Part shown: piece by piece, positions 1-7,958 of the stretch
How positions within the stretch are numbered: the stretch's first letter is position 1
How the letters are laid out: each line of letters begins with the position of its first letter
Source: JAAYBY01 sp964465385
GTDB lineage: Bacteria > Bacillota > Clostridia > Saccharofermentanales > UBA5734
Direction of reading: 5' to 3'
Assembly: GCA_964465385.1 (NCBI GenBank)
Contig: CAYXIM010000008.1
Coordinates: forward strand, 1-35,472
Length of the DNA: 35,472 bases
The notes under the pieces: model-generated
What the model saw: the letters and a program-made list of their open reading frames with translations, nothing else
Database searches by the model: none
Told to the model about the DNA's origin: nothing
Position numbers and translations under genes: made by a program

Positions 1-132
1 AACCAGGTCATTGCCTGCCGCAGGGGCCAGGTGACAGCCCTGGACCTGGAGGAGGCGCTGGCGGCCCACAAGACCATCGACAGGCGGGACCTGGAGCAGG
101 CGCGGATCATCTCCGCCCGCAAGCACCTGTAA
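1..132 (+). CDS. C-terminal end of a probable 6-phosphofructokinase (partial)
   Basis: This is an open frame from the window edge to a TAA, about 43 residues, so only the C-terminus is visible. The pattern of a short basic turn, then GQVTALDLEEALAAHK and a final helix ending in ARIIS, resembles the last segment of PfkA-type phosphofructokinases, where a phrase like 'IVxxxLEEAL' precedes the terminal helix. The family call rests on this short stretch alone and could be wrong. pgsA follows 24 bp downstream on the same strand, so the two may be cotranscribed. Confidence 0.5.
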   Translation, partial: NQVIACRRGQVTALDLEEALAAHKTIDRRDLEQARIISARKHL

Positions 133-156
133 CCCCGCGCTTTCAGGATGAACACG

Positions 157-741
157 ATGAAAAAAAACACCTACCTGACCATCCCCAATGTGTTAACCCT
201 CATCCGTCTGCTGGCGATCCCCCTCCTGGCTCGCCTGATTTATGTGGGCAAACCCTATGACCGGATTGCCTTTTTGCTTTTTCTGGGCATTTGGCTGACC
301 GACCTGCTGGATGGCTGGATCGCCAGGCGCTTTGACCAGGTGACGGAATTTGGCAAGTTGTTTGACCCCTTTGTGGACAAAGTCTTCCAGTTGACCACGG
401 CCATCATGATGACCCTGGTGGGCAAGCTCCCCCTGTGGGTGTCTCTGGTCATTGCCACCAAGGAGCTGATCATGATCCTGGGTGGGGCGGTCATGCTCAA
501 GCGTTTTGAGGTTGTGGTCTTCGCCCACTGGTACGGCAAGCTGGCGACTGTCCTTTTTGTGGTGGCCTTTGGCTCCCTCTTTTTTCTGCCTGACAGCCTC
601 AACTACCTGACCCATTATATTTTCATCCCGCCTGTCGTCTGCTCCCTCTACGCCTATACCCGCTATGGGCAGGCCTTTTTCCGGGCCCGGCGCCAAAACC
701 GCCAGGAGCTGGATGACGCGCCCGCCGACGAGAACACGTGA
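157..741 (+). CDS. pgsA: CDP-diacylglycerol-glycerol-3-phosphate 3-phosphatidyltransferase
   Basis: The product is an integral membrane enzyme of the CDP-alcohol phosphatidyltransferase family. It would transfer a phosphatidyl group from CDP-diacylglycerol to glycerol-3-phosphate, the committed step to phosphatidylglycerol. The family signature D-G-x2-A-R-x8-G-x3-D-x3-D is complete (DGWIAR through DPFVD, residues about 52-74 from this start), and several hydrophobic helices surround it. The length of 194 residues is normal for PgsA. I chose ATG 157 because AGGA lies 8 bp before it; ATG 148 is in frame but has no ribosome site. The substrate glycerol-3-phosphate is assumed from family and context, since other CDP-alcohol transferases share the motif. 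It runs directly into mutS2. Confidence 0.9.
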   Translation: MKKNTYLTIPNVLTLIRLLAIPLLARLIYVGKPYDRIAFLLFLGIWLTDLLDGWIARRFDQVTEFGKLFDPFVDKVFQLTTAIMMTLVGKLPLWVSLVIATKELIMILGGAVMLKRFEVVVFAHWYGKLATVLFVVAFGSLFFLPDSLNYLTHYIFIPPVVCSLYAYTRYGQAFFRARRQNRQELDDAPADENT

Positions 742-746
742 CCGCC

Positions 747-3122
747 ATGGACCCGCGTTCGCTTCACGTCCTGGAATATGACAAGATTGTCCAGCGGCTG
801 GCCCGCCTGGCCCACTCCCAGCCCGGGCGTGAGCGTTGCCAGGCCATCCGGCCGCGTTCAGATTATGACCAGGCCCTTCGCCTGCAGGACGAAACAGCAG
901 ATGCCCTGGACTGGCTGATGAAGAAGGGGGCCCTGTCCCTGACGGGTGTGCACGACATCCGGCCGGCCGTTGGCCGGGCCCAGGCTGGCTCCGCCTGCAG
1001 CTTGCGCGAGCTCTTGCAGATCGCCCAGCTCTTGCAGACGGTCAAGCAACTGCGCGCCCAGTTGATGGCCAAAAACCCGCCGCAGGGGGTCATGGGCCGC
1101 CTGATCCAGCGCCTGGCGGAAGAAAGCGCCCTGCTCAGGCGCCTGACTTTATCGGTGGCTTCAGAAGAGGCGCTGCATGACCAGGCCAGCCCGGAACTGG
1201 CCCGCATCCGCAAGCAGATCCACCAGCTGCAAAACAAGGTCAAAGAACAGCTGGACCGGATCGTCCGCACACAGGGGGCGGTCCTGCAAGAACAGCTGGT
1301 GACCTTGCGCGGTGACCGCTATGTGGTGCCGGTCAAAGCGGAGCACCGCCAGGCCATCCGCGGCCTGGTTCACGACACATCCGCCAGCGGGGCCACCCTG
1401 TTCATTGAACCCCTGGCCGTTGTTGACCTCAACAACCGGATCCGGGAGAGCCGTGGCCGTGAACAAGACGAGTGCACCCGCATCATCCTGGACCTGTCCG
1501 TGGCTGTGGCCCAGGCCGCCCCGGCCCTGCAGACCAACGTCAGCTTGTGTGCGGAACTGGATTACATCCAGGCCCGGGCCCAGCTGGCCCTTGACCTGGA
1601 TGGCCGCCGGCCTGAACTCAACACCAGGGGGGCCATCCGCCTGCTGGCTGCTCGCCACCCGCTGATCCCCAAAGACCGGGTGGTGCCCATCCAGTTTGAA
1701 CTGGGCCAGGCCTTCCAGACCCTGGTCATCACCGGGCCCAACACCGGGGGCAAGACGGTGGCCCTTAAAACCTGCGGCCTCTTTGTCCTCATGGGCCTGT
1801 CTGGCTTGCAGCTGCCAGCCCAGGCCGGGTCCCAAGTGCCCGTCCTGCGAAACGTCCTGGCCGATATCGGAGATGAGCAAAGCATCGAACAGGACCTGAG
1901 CACCTTTTCATCACACATGAAAAACCTGATCCGCATCCTGGACCTGGCCGGTCCGGACACCCTGGTCCTGACCGATGAACTGGGCTCAGGCACCGATCCG
2001 ACTGAAGGGGCGGCCCTGGCCATCGCCCTGCTGGAGCTCTTGCGGGAAAAGGGCTGTCTGACGGTGGCCACCACCCATTACAAGGAGCTCAAAGCCTATG
2101 CCTTGCAGACCGCGGGGGTGGAAAACGCCTCCTGTGAATTTAACGCTGAGACCTTGCAACCGACCTTCCGGTTGCTGATCGGCCTGCCGGGGGTCAGCAA
2201 TGCCTTCGCCATTTCCAGCAGGCTGGGCCTGGACCAGGCTGTCATCGACCGGGCCCGGACCCTCTTGACTGAAGAGGGGATCCAGTTTGAAGCCCTGGTC
2301 CGCGCCCTGGAAACAAGCCGGCGGGAGGCGGAGGCGGCCCGACAGGAAGCGGAGGCCTTGCGCCGGCAGGCGGCAGAAGAGGCCCGCCAGGTCCGGGCTG
2401 AGAAAGAACGGCTGCAGACCAACCGGGAGCAGCTGACCCGACAGATCAGGGCCGATATCGAAAAGCAGTTTGCCGGCCTCCTTGAGGAAGCCGACGCCCT
2501 GCAAGCGGCCCTACACCAGCAGCTGGCCCAGGAACGCCTGCAAGAACGCCTGCAATCCACCCGGGAGATCCGAAGCAGCATCCGGTCAGGCTTGAGCCGG
2601 GTTCAGGCTGATGTGGCCGAACGGGCGGCCCAGGCACAGGGCCGCATCCTGGAGGCGGAGGACCTGGTGGTCGGGCAGCTGTATGCGGCACCGGCCCTGG
2701 GGCTGACAGGCAGGCTGCTGGCCGGTCCCGACAACCGCGACCACTACCAGCTGCAAAGTGAAGCCATGTCGGTCTGGGTGCCCCGCCAGGCCCTGCGCCT
2801 GGTGGCAGACCAGCCGGTTCGCGTCAAAGGCCGTAAACGCCCGGCCGGCCAGGACCTGGCTTCACAAAAACGCCAGCAGGCGGTCAGCGAGCTCCACCTG
2901 CTGGGTCAGACGGTCCTGGAAGCGACCGACAGCCTGGACCGCTTTATCGACGATGCCATCCTGGCGGACATCCACACCATCCGCATCGTCCACGGCAAAG
3001 GCACCGGTGCCCTGCGCCAGGCTGTCCAGGAGCAGCTGCGCCGGGATAAACGGGTCTCTTCCTTTCGCCTGGCCGCCTATGGGGAAGGGGACAGCGGCGT
3101 CACGCTGGCTGAACTACATTAA
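747..3122 (+). CDS. mutS2: MutS2 family DNA/ribosome-associated ATPase and endonuclease
   Basis: This is a 791-residue MutS2, the usual length. It lacks the N-terminal mismatch-recognition domain of MutS and opens with MDPRSLHVLEYDKI, the typical MutS2 start. The ATPase core has a Walker A motif GPNTGGKT at about residues 330-337 and a Walker B region ending TDELGSGTD at about 409-417. A long charged coiled coil (about 510-640) follows, and a C-terminal Smr nuclease domain starts near 716 with HGKGTG at about 749-754. Family members suppress recombination or act on collided ribosomes; which applies here cannot be read from sequence. GTG 738 would overlap the pgsA stop by four bases, but ATG 747 fits the family N-terminus better. 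Neither has a strong ribosome site. Confidence 0.95.
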   Translation: MDPRSLHVLEYDKIVQRLARLAHSQPGRERCQAIRPRSDYDQALRLQDETADALDWLMKKGALSLTGVHDIRPAVGRAQAGSACSLRELLQIAQLLQTVKQLRAQLMAKNPPQGVMGRLIQRLAEESALLRRLTLSVASEEALHDQASPELARIRKQIHQLQNKVKEQLDRIVRTQGAVLQEQLVTLRGDRYVVPVKAEHRQAIRGLVHDTSASGATLFIEPLAVVDLNNRIRESRGREQDECTRIILDLSVAVAQAAPALQTNVSLCAELDYIQARAQLALDLDGRRPELNTRGAIRLLAARHPLIPKDRVVPIQFELGQAFQTLVITGPNTGGKTVALKTCGLFVLMGLSGLQLPAQAGSQVPVLRNVLADIGDEQSIEQDLSTFSSHMKNLIRILDLAGPDTLVLTDELGSGTDPTEGAALAIALLELLREKGCLTVATTHYKELKAYALQTAGVENASCEFNAETLQPTFRLLIGLPGVSNAFAISSRLGLDQAVIDRARTLLTEEGIQFEALVRALETSRREAEAARQEAEALRRQAAEEARQVRAEKERLQTNREQLTRQIRADIEKQFAGLLEEADALQAALHQQLAQERLQERLQSTREIRSSIRSGLSRVQADVAERAAQAQGRILEAEDLVVGQLYAAPALGLTGRLLAGPDNRDHYQLQSEAMSVWVPRQALRLVADQPVRVKGRKRPAGQDLASQKRQQAVSELHLLGQTVLEATDSLDRFIDDAILADIHTIRIVHGKGTGALRQAVQEQLRRDKRVSSFRLAAYGEGDSGVTLAELH

Positions 3123-3200
3123 AAAGCCCGGTCCGGTCCGGACCAGGCACCCTTGAAACAAGAAACACGCAACACATCAACAAACAAAGGAGAGCAGGTT

Positions 3201-3935
3201 ATGCAGGTACATGTTTTTGACACGGAACGACAGGCCGGTCAAGCGGCTGCGTTGCTCATCGCCGAACAGCTTTTGAGCCGGCCCAAGCCGACCCTGGGCC
3301 TGGCCACCGGCAGCACACCCATCCCGGCTTACCAGGAGCTGGTGCGCTTGACCCAGACTGGCCTTCTGGACTGGCACCGGGCCACGACCTTCAACCTGGA
3401 TGAGTACATCGGCCTGGCCGGTGGCCACCCGCAGAGCTTTCGCGCCTTCATGATGCGGCAGCTCTTTGACCAGGTCAACATCCGGCCCCAGGCCATCCAC
3501 GTGCCTGACGGCCTGGCAGCTGACCCTGAACGGGCCTGCCTGGCTTACGAACAGGCCATCCGGGCGGCCGGGGGCATTGACCTTCAGTTGCTGGGTCTGG
3601 GACGCAACGGGCACATCGGCTTCAATGAGCCGGCCCGCACCTTTTCCACCCGCACACAGGTGGTGGATCTGACCGAAGACACCATCGATGCCAACGCCCG
3701 CTTTTTTGACCGGGCGGCCGATGTGCCCCGCCAGGCCATCAGCATGGGCATCGGGACCATCATGCAGGCCCGCAAGGTGCTCTTGCTGGTCACCGGCGCC
3801 GCCAAGGCGCGGGCAGTCCGACAGGTCTTGTGTGACCCGGTCGACCCGGCCTGTCCAGGCTCGATCATCCAGCTGCACCAGCAGGTGGTGGTGCTGTTGG
3901 ACCGGCCTGCGGCGACAGCTTTGAGTCAGTGCTGA
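3201..3935 (+). CDS. nagB: Glucosamine-6-phosphate deaminase
   Basis: A cytosolic enzyme converting glucosamine-6-phosphate to fructose-6-phosphate and ammonia, linking amino-sugar use to glycolysis. Family motifs are in order: GLATGSTPIPAYQ (residues about 33-45), FNLDEYIGL with the catalytic Asp67, and GLGRNGHIGFNEPA with the catalytic His138 and Glu143. The length of 244 residues is standard for the short bacterial form. ATG 3201 follows AAAGGAGAGCAGGTT, a clear ribosome site; the open frame extends upstream to 3153 but that part has no family similarity. It stands alone, 78 bp after mutS2, with no nagA in the window, and converges on apgM with only 18 bp between the stops. Confidence 0.95.
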   Translation: MQVHVFDTERQAGQAAALLIAEQLLSRPKPTLGLATGSTPIPAYQELVRLTQTGLLDWHRATTFNLDEYIGLAGGHPQSFRAFMMRQLFDQVNIRPQAIHVPDGLAADPERACLAYEQAIRAAGGIDLQLLGLGRNGHIGFNEPARTFSTRTQVVDLTEDTIDANARFFDRAADVPRQAISMGIGTIMQARKVLLLVTGAAKARAVRQVLCDPVDPACPGSIIQLHQQVVVLLDRPAATALSQC

Positions 3936-3953
3936 GCTGACCTGCAACCAGCA

Positions 3954-5207
3954 TCAGGGGAGCAGGTCTGAAAAACCCTTGTGAATGAAACGGCCGAGCA
4001 GTTCATGGCCCTCGGCCACATAAAGGCCCGTTTGAGCGGCCTTGTCTTCGTCGTAGGCTGGGGCCGGCCAGCTGTCTCTGCCGTCGCTGCTGTAAACAGC
4101 GAAGGGGACCGGATCCGACGTGTGGGTGCGCAAGGCAAGCGGTGTGGGGTGATCAGGCAGGACCATGAGGCGGTAGCCTTCACCACCTGCCGTCCGGTGC
4201 GCTTCCAGGGCCTGCCAGACAGGTCCGACGATGTGTTCATCAATGAGTTCAATGGCACGGATTTTTTCATCCAGCTGCGCGTGGTGGCCACATTCATCGG
4301 GTGCCTCCACATGCAGGTAGATGTAATTGTGCCCGGCCATCAAGGCATCGATGGCGGCCTGGGCCTTGCCCTCAAAATTGGTGTCGATGGTCCCGGTCGC
4401 ACCGGGCACTGTGATGACTTCCAGGCCGGCGCACAGGCCGATGCCCTGGATCAGGTCAACCGCCGTGATCACGGCGCCACGCAGCTGGTGCTGGTCGGCC
4501 AGGTTGGGCAGGTCGGGCCGGACCCCCTGGCCCCAGATCCAGATGGCATTGCCCGGGTTGAGGCCTGCTTGCACGCGTGCCTGGTTGACCGGGTGCTGGG
4601 GCAGGAAAGTCTGGGACGCCACCATCATGTCCAGCAAGGGCTGGGCATCCGGACCGCTTGGCAGGTGATCGCCAATGACGCGGGTCAGGATGTCGTGCGG
4701 GGGCACCAGCTTCATGTCCAGGCTGCCTTGTTTCCAGACCAGGCAGTGGCGGTAGCTCTTGCCGGCATACACCTGCCGGCGGTCGTCGGCCAGCTGGTCG
4801 TTGACCGCCTGGATGAGCTGGTGGGCTTCCGGGCTGCTGATTTCACCGGCTGAATAATCGGCCATGACCTGGGCGGCAAAGGGGCCGTCCGGGGCTTGGC
4901 CGGTGAGGGTGACCAGGTTGCAGCGAAAGGCCACATCTCCATCAGCCAGGTCGATGCCCATGCTGATGGCTTCCAGGGGGGCTCGGCCGGTGTAGTAACG
5001 CCTGGGGTCGTAACCCATGACCGACAGGTTGGCGGTGTCGCTTCCCGGCGGCATGCCGTCCGGCACGGTTTTGACCAGGCCGGCCAGCCCTTGGCTGGCC
5101 AGGCGGTCTATGTTGGGTTTACGGGCCAGAGACAGGGGGGTTTTTCCCTGCCGCTCCGGCAGCGGCAGGTCCGACATGCCATCCCCTAAAAAGACAACGT
5201 GTTTCAT
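3954..5207 (-). CDS. apgM: Cofactor-independent phosphoglycerate mutase, archaeal (ApgM) type
   Basis: This belongs to the alkaline-phosphatase superfamily and interconverts 3- and 2-phosphoglycerate without 2,3-bisphosphoglycerate. It opens with KHVVFLGDGMSDLPLPE, the metal-binding start of ApgM proteins, followed by PDGMPPGSDTANLSVMGYDP, where the Ser is the expected phosphorylated nucleophile. The late HVEAPDECGHH segment supplies further metal ligands. It has 417 residues, typical for ApgM and shorter than GpmI. ATG 5207 is four bases after the oadB stop with no good ribosome site, so translation is probably coupled. An open frame continues upstream through oadB but is not part of the protein. 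ApgM relatives are sometimes annotated as phosphonopyruvate-decarboxylase-like or as homoserine kinase; the glycolytic role is the likeliest. Confidence 0.88.
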   Translation of the reverse strand: MKHVVFLGDGMSDLPLPERQGKTPLSLARKPNIDRLASQGLAGLVKTVPDGMPPGSDTANLSVMGYDPRRYYTGRAPLEAISMGIDLADGDVAFRCNLVTLTGQAPDGPFAAQVMADYSAGEISSPEAHQLIQAVNDQLADDRRQVYAGKSYRHCLVWKQGSLDMKLVPPHDILTRVIGDHLPSGPDAQPLLDMMVASQTFLPQHPVNQARVQAGLNPGNAIWIWGQGVRPDLPNLADQHQLRGAVITAVDLIQGIGLCAGLEVITVPGATGTIDTNFEGKAQAAIDALMAGHNYIYLHVEAPDECGHHAQLDEKIRAIELIDEHIVGPVWQALEAHRTAGGEGYRLMVLPDHPTPLALRTHTSDPVPFAVYSSDGRDSWPAPAYDEDKAAQTGLYVAEGHELLGRFIHKGFSDLLP

Positions 5208-5211
5208 GGGT

Positions 5212-6429
5212 CTAAGCCAGGAGGGCCAGCAGCATGCCGGCCACGACGGCAGAGCCGATGACACCGGCCACGTTGGGGCCCATGGCGTGCATGAGCAGGA
5301 AGTTGCCGGGGCTTTCCTCCTGGCCCACTTTCTGGACCACCCGGGCTGCCATGGGGACAGCCGAGACACCGGCCGCACCGATGAGGGGGTTGACCTTGCC
5401 TTTGGTCAGCACGTACATGAGCTTGCCGATCAGGACGCCGCCGGCCGTGCCGAAGGCGAAGGCGAAGACACCCAGGCCCAGGATCAGCAGGGTTTGCTTG
5501 TTGAGGAAGTATTCAGCCGTTGCTGTCGCGCCAACCGTGACGCCCAGGAAGATGGTCACGATGTTCATGAGCTCGTTGGCGGCTGTCTTGACCAGGCGTT
5601 CACAAACGCCGCTTTCCTTGAGCAGGTTGCCCAGCATGAGCATGCCCACCAGGGTCAGGGCATCCGGGATGATCAGGGCCACCAGGACGGTGACAGCAAT
5701 GGGGAAGATGACGCGTTCGGTTTTGGAAACCGGCCGCAGCTGCTCCATGGTGACAGCGCGCTCCCGCTTGGTGGTCAGCAGGCGCATGACCGGCGGCTGG
5801 ATAACCGGCACCAGGGCCATATAGGAGTAGGCCGCCACGGCAATGGCGCCCAACAGCTCGGGAGCCAGGGTTTTGGTCAGGAAGATGGCGGTCGGGCCGT
5901 CAGCACCGCCAATGATGCCGATGGAGGCGGCCTGGTTGGGTGTGAAGCCTACAAAAAGGGCCAGGAAAAAAGCAACAAAAATACCCACTTGAGCAGCGGC
6001 GCCCAGCAGCAGGGATTTGGGGTTGGCCAGCAGGGGCCCAAAATCGGTCATGGCCCCGATGCCCAGGAAAATCAGGGGCGGGTAGATGCCCAGCTTAATG
6101 CCCAGGTAGAGGAAGTCCAGGAGGCCGCCCTGGGAAAAGACCTCATTGATGGCAAAGAGGGTGCCCTCGGGGTAATTGTTTGACGCAATGAAGGTGGGGT
6201 CAAAAAACTCCATGTGGAAAATGCCGCTCATGGGCAGGTTGGTCAACAGCATGCCAAAGGCGATGGGCAGCAAAAGCAGGGGTTCGAATTGTTTGACAAT
6301 GGCCAGGTAGGTCAGGACAAAGGCGATCAGCAACATGACCAGGTTGAGCCCGCTGATGTTGTTTAAACCAGATTTTTCCCAGAGGTTGAAAAAGGTTTCG
6401 CCAAAGGCCTGAAGGATTGAAGTCAGCAT
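5212..6429 (-). CDS. oadB: Sodium-translocating decarboxylase, beta subunit (OadB/MmdB/GcdB type)
   Basis: A 405-residue, very hydrophobic inner-membrane protein that couples decarboxylation of a biotin-bound carboxyl group to Na+ export. The conserved GGADGPTAIF segment, containing the Asp essential for Na+ transport in the family, sits near residue 190, and the C-terminus carries the conserved LLMHAMGPNVAGVIGS stretch. ATG 6429 is preceded on the minus strand by AAGGAGACTTTGTGAT, a strong ribosome site. It lies between oadG and apgM. No carboxyltransferase (alpha) subunit or biotin carrier gene is in the window, so the substrate (oxaloacetate, methylmalonyl-CoA or glutaconyl-CoA) cannot be decided. 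Confidence 0.93.
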   Translation of the reverse strand: MLTSILQAFGETFFNLWEKSGLNNISGLNLVMLLIAFVLTYLAIVKQFEPLLLLPIAFGMLLTNLPMSGIFHMEFFDPTFIASNNYPEGTLFAINEVFSQGGLLDFLYLGIKLGIYPPLIFLGIGAMTDFGPLLANPKSLLLGAAAQVGIFVAFFLALFVGFTPNQAASIGIIGGADGPTAIFLTKTLAPELLGAIAVAAYSYMALVPVIQPPVMRLLTTKRERAVTMEQLRPVSKTERVIFPIAVTVLVALIIPDALTLVGMLMLGNLLKESGVCERLVKTAANELMNIVTIFLGVTVGATATAEYFLNKQTLLILGLGVFAFAFGTAGGVLIGKLMYVLTKGKVNPLIGAAGVSAVPMAARVVQKVGQEESPGNFLLMHAMGPNVAGVIGSAVVAGMLLALLA

Positions 6430-6447
6430 ATCACAAAGTCTCCTTGA

Positions 6448-6813
6448 TCAAACACGTCGGATGCGACGAATGATGAAGCCAGCCGTAGAAGGGATGGAAC
6501 GGCTTGCCGTGTAGGCGGCAACGGCAGCAGCCAGAACCGGGATCAGGGCGGCATCTGTTCCAGATGTGTCCGCGTCTGCGGCTGTTGGCCGGCGGGCCGC
6601 TTGCACGGCCTGGGGCGCCTCTTTGTCGCCTTTTTGGCTGAGCAGCCGGGAAATCAGGCTGACCAGCACACTGAGCAGGGCCAGGATNNNNNNNNNNATC
6701 AGCACCACCACCACCACGCCGATCAAGGTCATGGTGACCCCCAGCCTGGCCCTTTCGGCAAGGCTGCCATATTGTTCGGTCCAGCGTCCGGCGCTGGCCA
6801 TCAGAGTGTTCAT
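6448..6813 (-). CDS. oadG: Sodium-pump decarboxylase gamma subunit (OadG family), interrupted by an assembly gap
   Basis: A small membrane anchor subunit of about 121 residues as assembled. One N-terminal transmembrane helix (LGVTMTLIGVVVVVL, gap, ILALLSVLVSLI) is followed by a polar Ala/Pro/Thr-rich linker and a C-terminal hydrophobic segment ending FIIRRIRRV, which is typical of clostridial OadG-like proteins. ATG 6813 is preceded on the minus strand by GGAGGTTGTTT. Ten N fall inside the first helix, yet both sides read in the same frame, so the gap is probably small and its true length equals 10 modulo 3. It is the first gene of the oadG-oadB-apgM operon and has its own promoter upstream. 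Confidence 0.8.
   Translation of the reverse strand: MNTLMASAGRWTEQYGSLAERARLGVTMTLIGVVVVVLXXXXILALLSVLVSLISRLLSQKGDKEAPQAVQAARRPTAADADTSGTDAALIPVLAAAVAAYTASRSIPSTAGFIIRRIRRV
6688..6697. other. Assembly gap (10 N) inside oadG
   Basis: Ten unknown bases lie in the transmembrane helix of oadG. The bases next to the gap are a run of CAC triplets, which may have hindered assembly. Confidence 1.
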
Positions 6814-6875
6814 AAACAACCTCCAGCATCTGCATTGTCTTCGGTTTCTTGCGCAAGCGCAAATAAACCTACTAT

Positions 6876-6904
6876 AGTGTAACCGATGAATGAATCCCAT
6901 GCAA
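6876..6904 (-). promoter_or_regulatory. Promoter of the oadG-oadB-apgM operon
   Basis: Read on the minus strand, TTGCAT (6904-6899) and TACACT (6881-6876) are 17 bp apart, a good sigma-A type promoter about 60 bp before oadG. An inverted repeat TTGCGC-AA-GCGCAA (6859-6872) lies just downstream of the -10 box and could be an operator or leader hairpin. This short divergent region also serves the plus-strand ATPase gene. Confidence 0.5.
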
Positions 6905-6971
6905 TCGGCTTGAATTAAAAGAACAGACTTGTTAAAGTGTGGGTCACAAGACGCCCCAAGGAGGGAAGCCT

Positions 6972-7676
6972 ATGGCCATCCGGGACCGCTTGTCCCAGCA
7001 CCGCCTCTACTGTTTTGTCGGGGCCTATGGCAGCGGAAAATCAGAGGTCAGTGTCAATGTCGCCCTGTGGCTCAACCGCCACCGGCCGCCTGTCACCTTG
7101 TGTGACCTGGATGTGATCAACCCGTTTTTTCGGTCGGCTGACGCCCGGGCCCTGCTGGCCAGCCAAGGTATTGATTTGGTTGCGCCGCTTTTTGCCGGCA
7201 CCAACGTGGATGTCCCGGCTGTTCCCGCACAGGTCTTAAGCGTCTTTGACGATTCGTCCAGGCGGGCCATTCTGGACCTGGGTGGGGAAGACCTGGGGGC
7301 CCGGGTCCTGGGCTCCTTTGCCGGGCACTTTGAACGCCTGACACAGGCGCCGGCCATCTGGATGGTGGTCAACCCCTTCCGGCCCCACACCGCAAGCGTG
7401 GCCCAGGTGGTGGCCCAGGCCCGCGCCCTGGAGGCCGCATCCGGCCAAGCCATCACCGGCCTGGTCCACAACGCCAACCTGCTTCAGGCAGGCGATGCCA
7501 GCCTCTTGTCGCAGACGGACCCGCTGCTTCGCCAGGCTGCTGACAAACTGGGCCTGCCGCTGGTTTTTGCCGCCGCCATGGCTGACCAGGTTCCGGCCGA
7601 CTGGACAGACCAGACACCGGAGGGCCTGCCGCTGCTTCGCATGCAGCCCACCATCCGCTATGAAGAAGGCCCCTGA
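6972..7676 (+). CDS. Small P-loop ATPase beside the Vor operon, function unknown
   Basis: A 234-residue soluble protein with an N-terminal Walker A motif GAYGSGKS (residues 17-24). A switch-like phrase CDLDVINPFFRSAD follows, then AILDLGGEDLGARVLG, a Walker B/nucleotide-sensing-like stretch, and a segment WMVVNPFRP. The layout recalls the SIMIBI (MinD/nitrogenase-iron-protein-like) class of P-loop proteins, but I recognise no characterised relative. ATG 6972 has the ribosome site AAGGAGGGAAGCCT; the open frame extends slightly upstream to 6939. It precedes vorDBAC by 60 bp, but a separate promoter lies between, so it may be expressed independently. A role in maturation or cofactor loading of the oxidoreductase is only a guess from position. 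Confidence 0.75.
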   Translation: MAIRDRLSQHRLYCFVGAYGSGKSEVSVNVALWLNRHRPPVTLCDLDVINPFFRSADARALLASQGIDLVAPLFAGTNVDVPAVPAQVLSVFDDSSRRAILDLGGEDLGARVLGSFAGHFERLTQAPAIWMVVNPFRPHTASVAQVVAQARALEAASGQAITGLVHNANLLQAGDASLLSQTDPLLRQAADKLGLPLVFAAAMADQVPADWTDQTPEGLPLLRMQPTIRYEEGP

Positions 7677-7681
7677 GCCGG

Positions 7682-7710
7682 TTGCCGCCCGGGATCCTTT
7701 TGTCTATAAT
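7682..7710 (+). promoter_or_regulatory. Promoter of the vorDBAC operon
   Basis: TTGCCG (7682-7687) and a perfect TATAAT (7705-7710) are separated by 17 bp, 26 bp before the ferredoxin start codon. This is one of the clearest promoters in the window. Confidence 0.65.
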
Positions 7711-7736
7711 GACGCAAGCAGCACGAGGAGGTTGCC

Positions 7737-7958
7737 ATGGCTCGAATTGAAATCAATGAAGCACGCTGCAAAGGCTGCGGCCTTTGTGTGGCGGTCTGCC
7801 CCACCCACATCATCACCCTTCAGCGGGACCGGCTGAATGCCCAGGGCTTTCACCCGGCCGCTGTCACCGACATGTCCGCTTGCATCGGTTGTGCCTTTTG
7901 CGCCCTGATATGCCCGGATTGTGCCATTGACGTCTGGAAGGAGGCCAAGCGCACATGA
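7737..7958 (+). CDS. vorD: Ferredoxin-like delta subunit of 2-oxoacid:ferredoxin oxidoreductase
   Basis: A 73-residue 2[4Fe-4S] ferredoxin. The first cluster motif is CKGCGLCVAVCP (Cys11, 14, 17, 21) and the second CIGCAFCALICP (Cys49, 52, 55, 59), with an extra Cys62. It would pass electrons from the TPP site of the enzyme to free ferredoxin. The start ATG has AGGAGG five bases upstream. Its stop overlaps the vorB start by four bases (ATGA). The delta-alpha-beta-gamma order is the usual one for Kor/Vor-type enzymes of anaerobes. Confidence 0.9.
   Translation: MARIEINEARCKGCGLCVAVCPTHIITLQRDRLNAQGFHPAAVTDMSACIGCAFCALICPDCAIDVWKEAKRT

Noticed and set aside
2758..3156. Out-of-frame plus-strand frame at the end of mutS2
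   Set aside because: It lies within the conserved Smr domain in another frame and has no homology or ribosome site.
3939..3968. GACCTGC...GCAGGTC inverted repeat between nagB and apgM as a shared terminator
   Set aside because: The loop is 16 bases and there is no T-run in either direction.
5017..6183. Plus-strand frame of 388 codons opposite oadB
   Set aside because: It is rich in Gln, Asp and His and lies antisense to an unmistakable OadB; no ribosome site.
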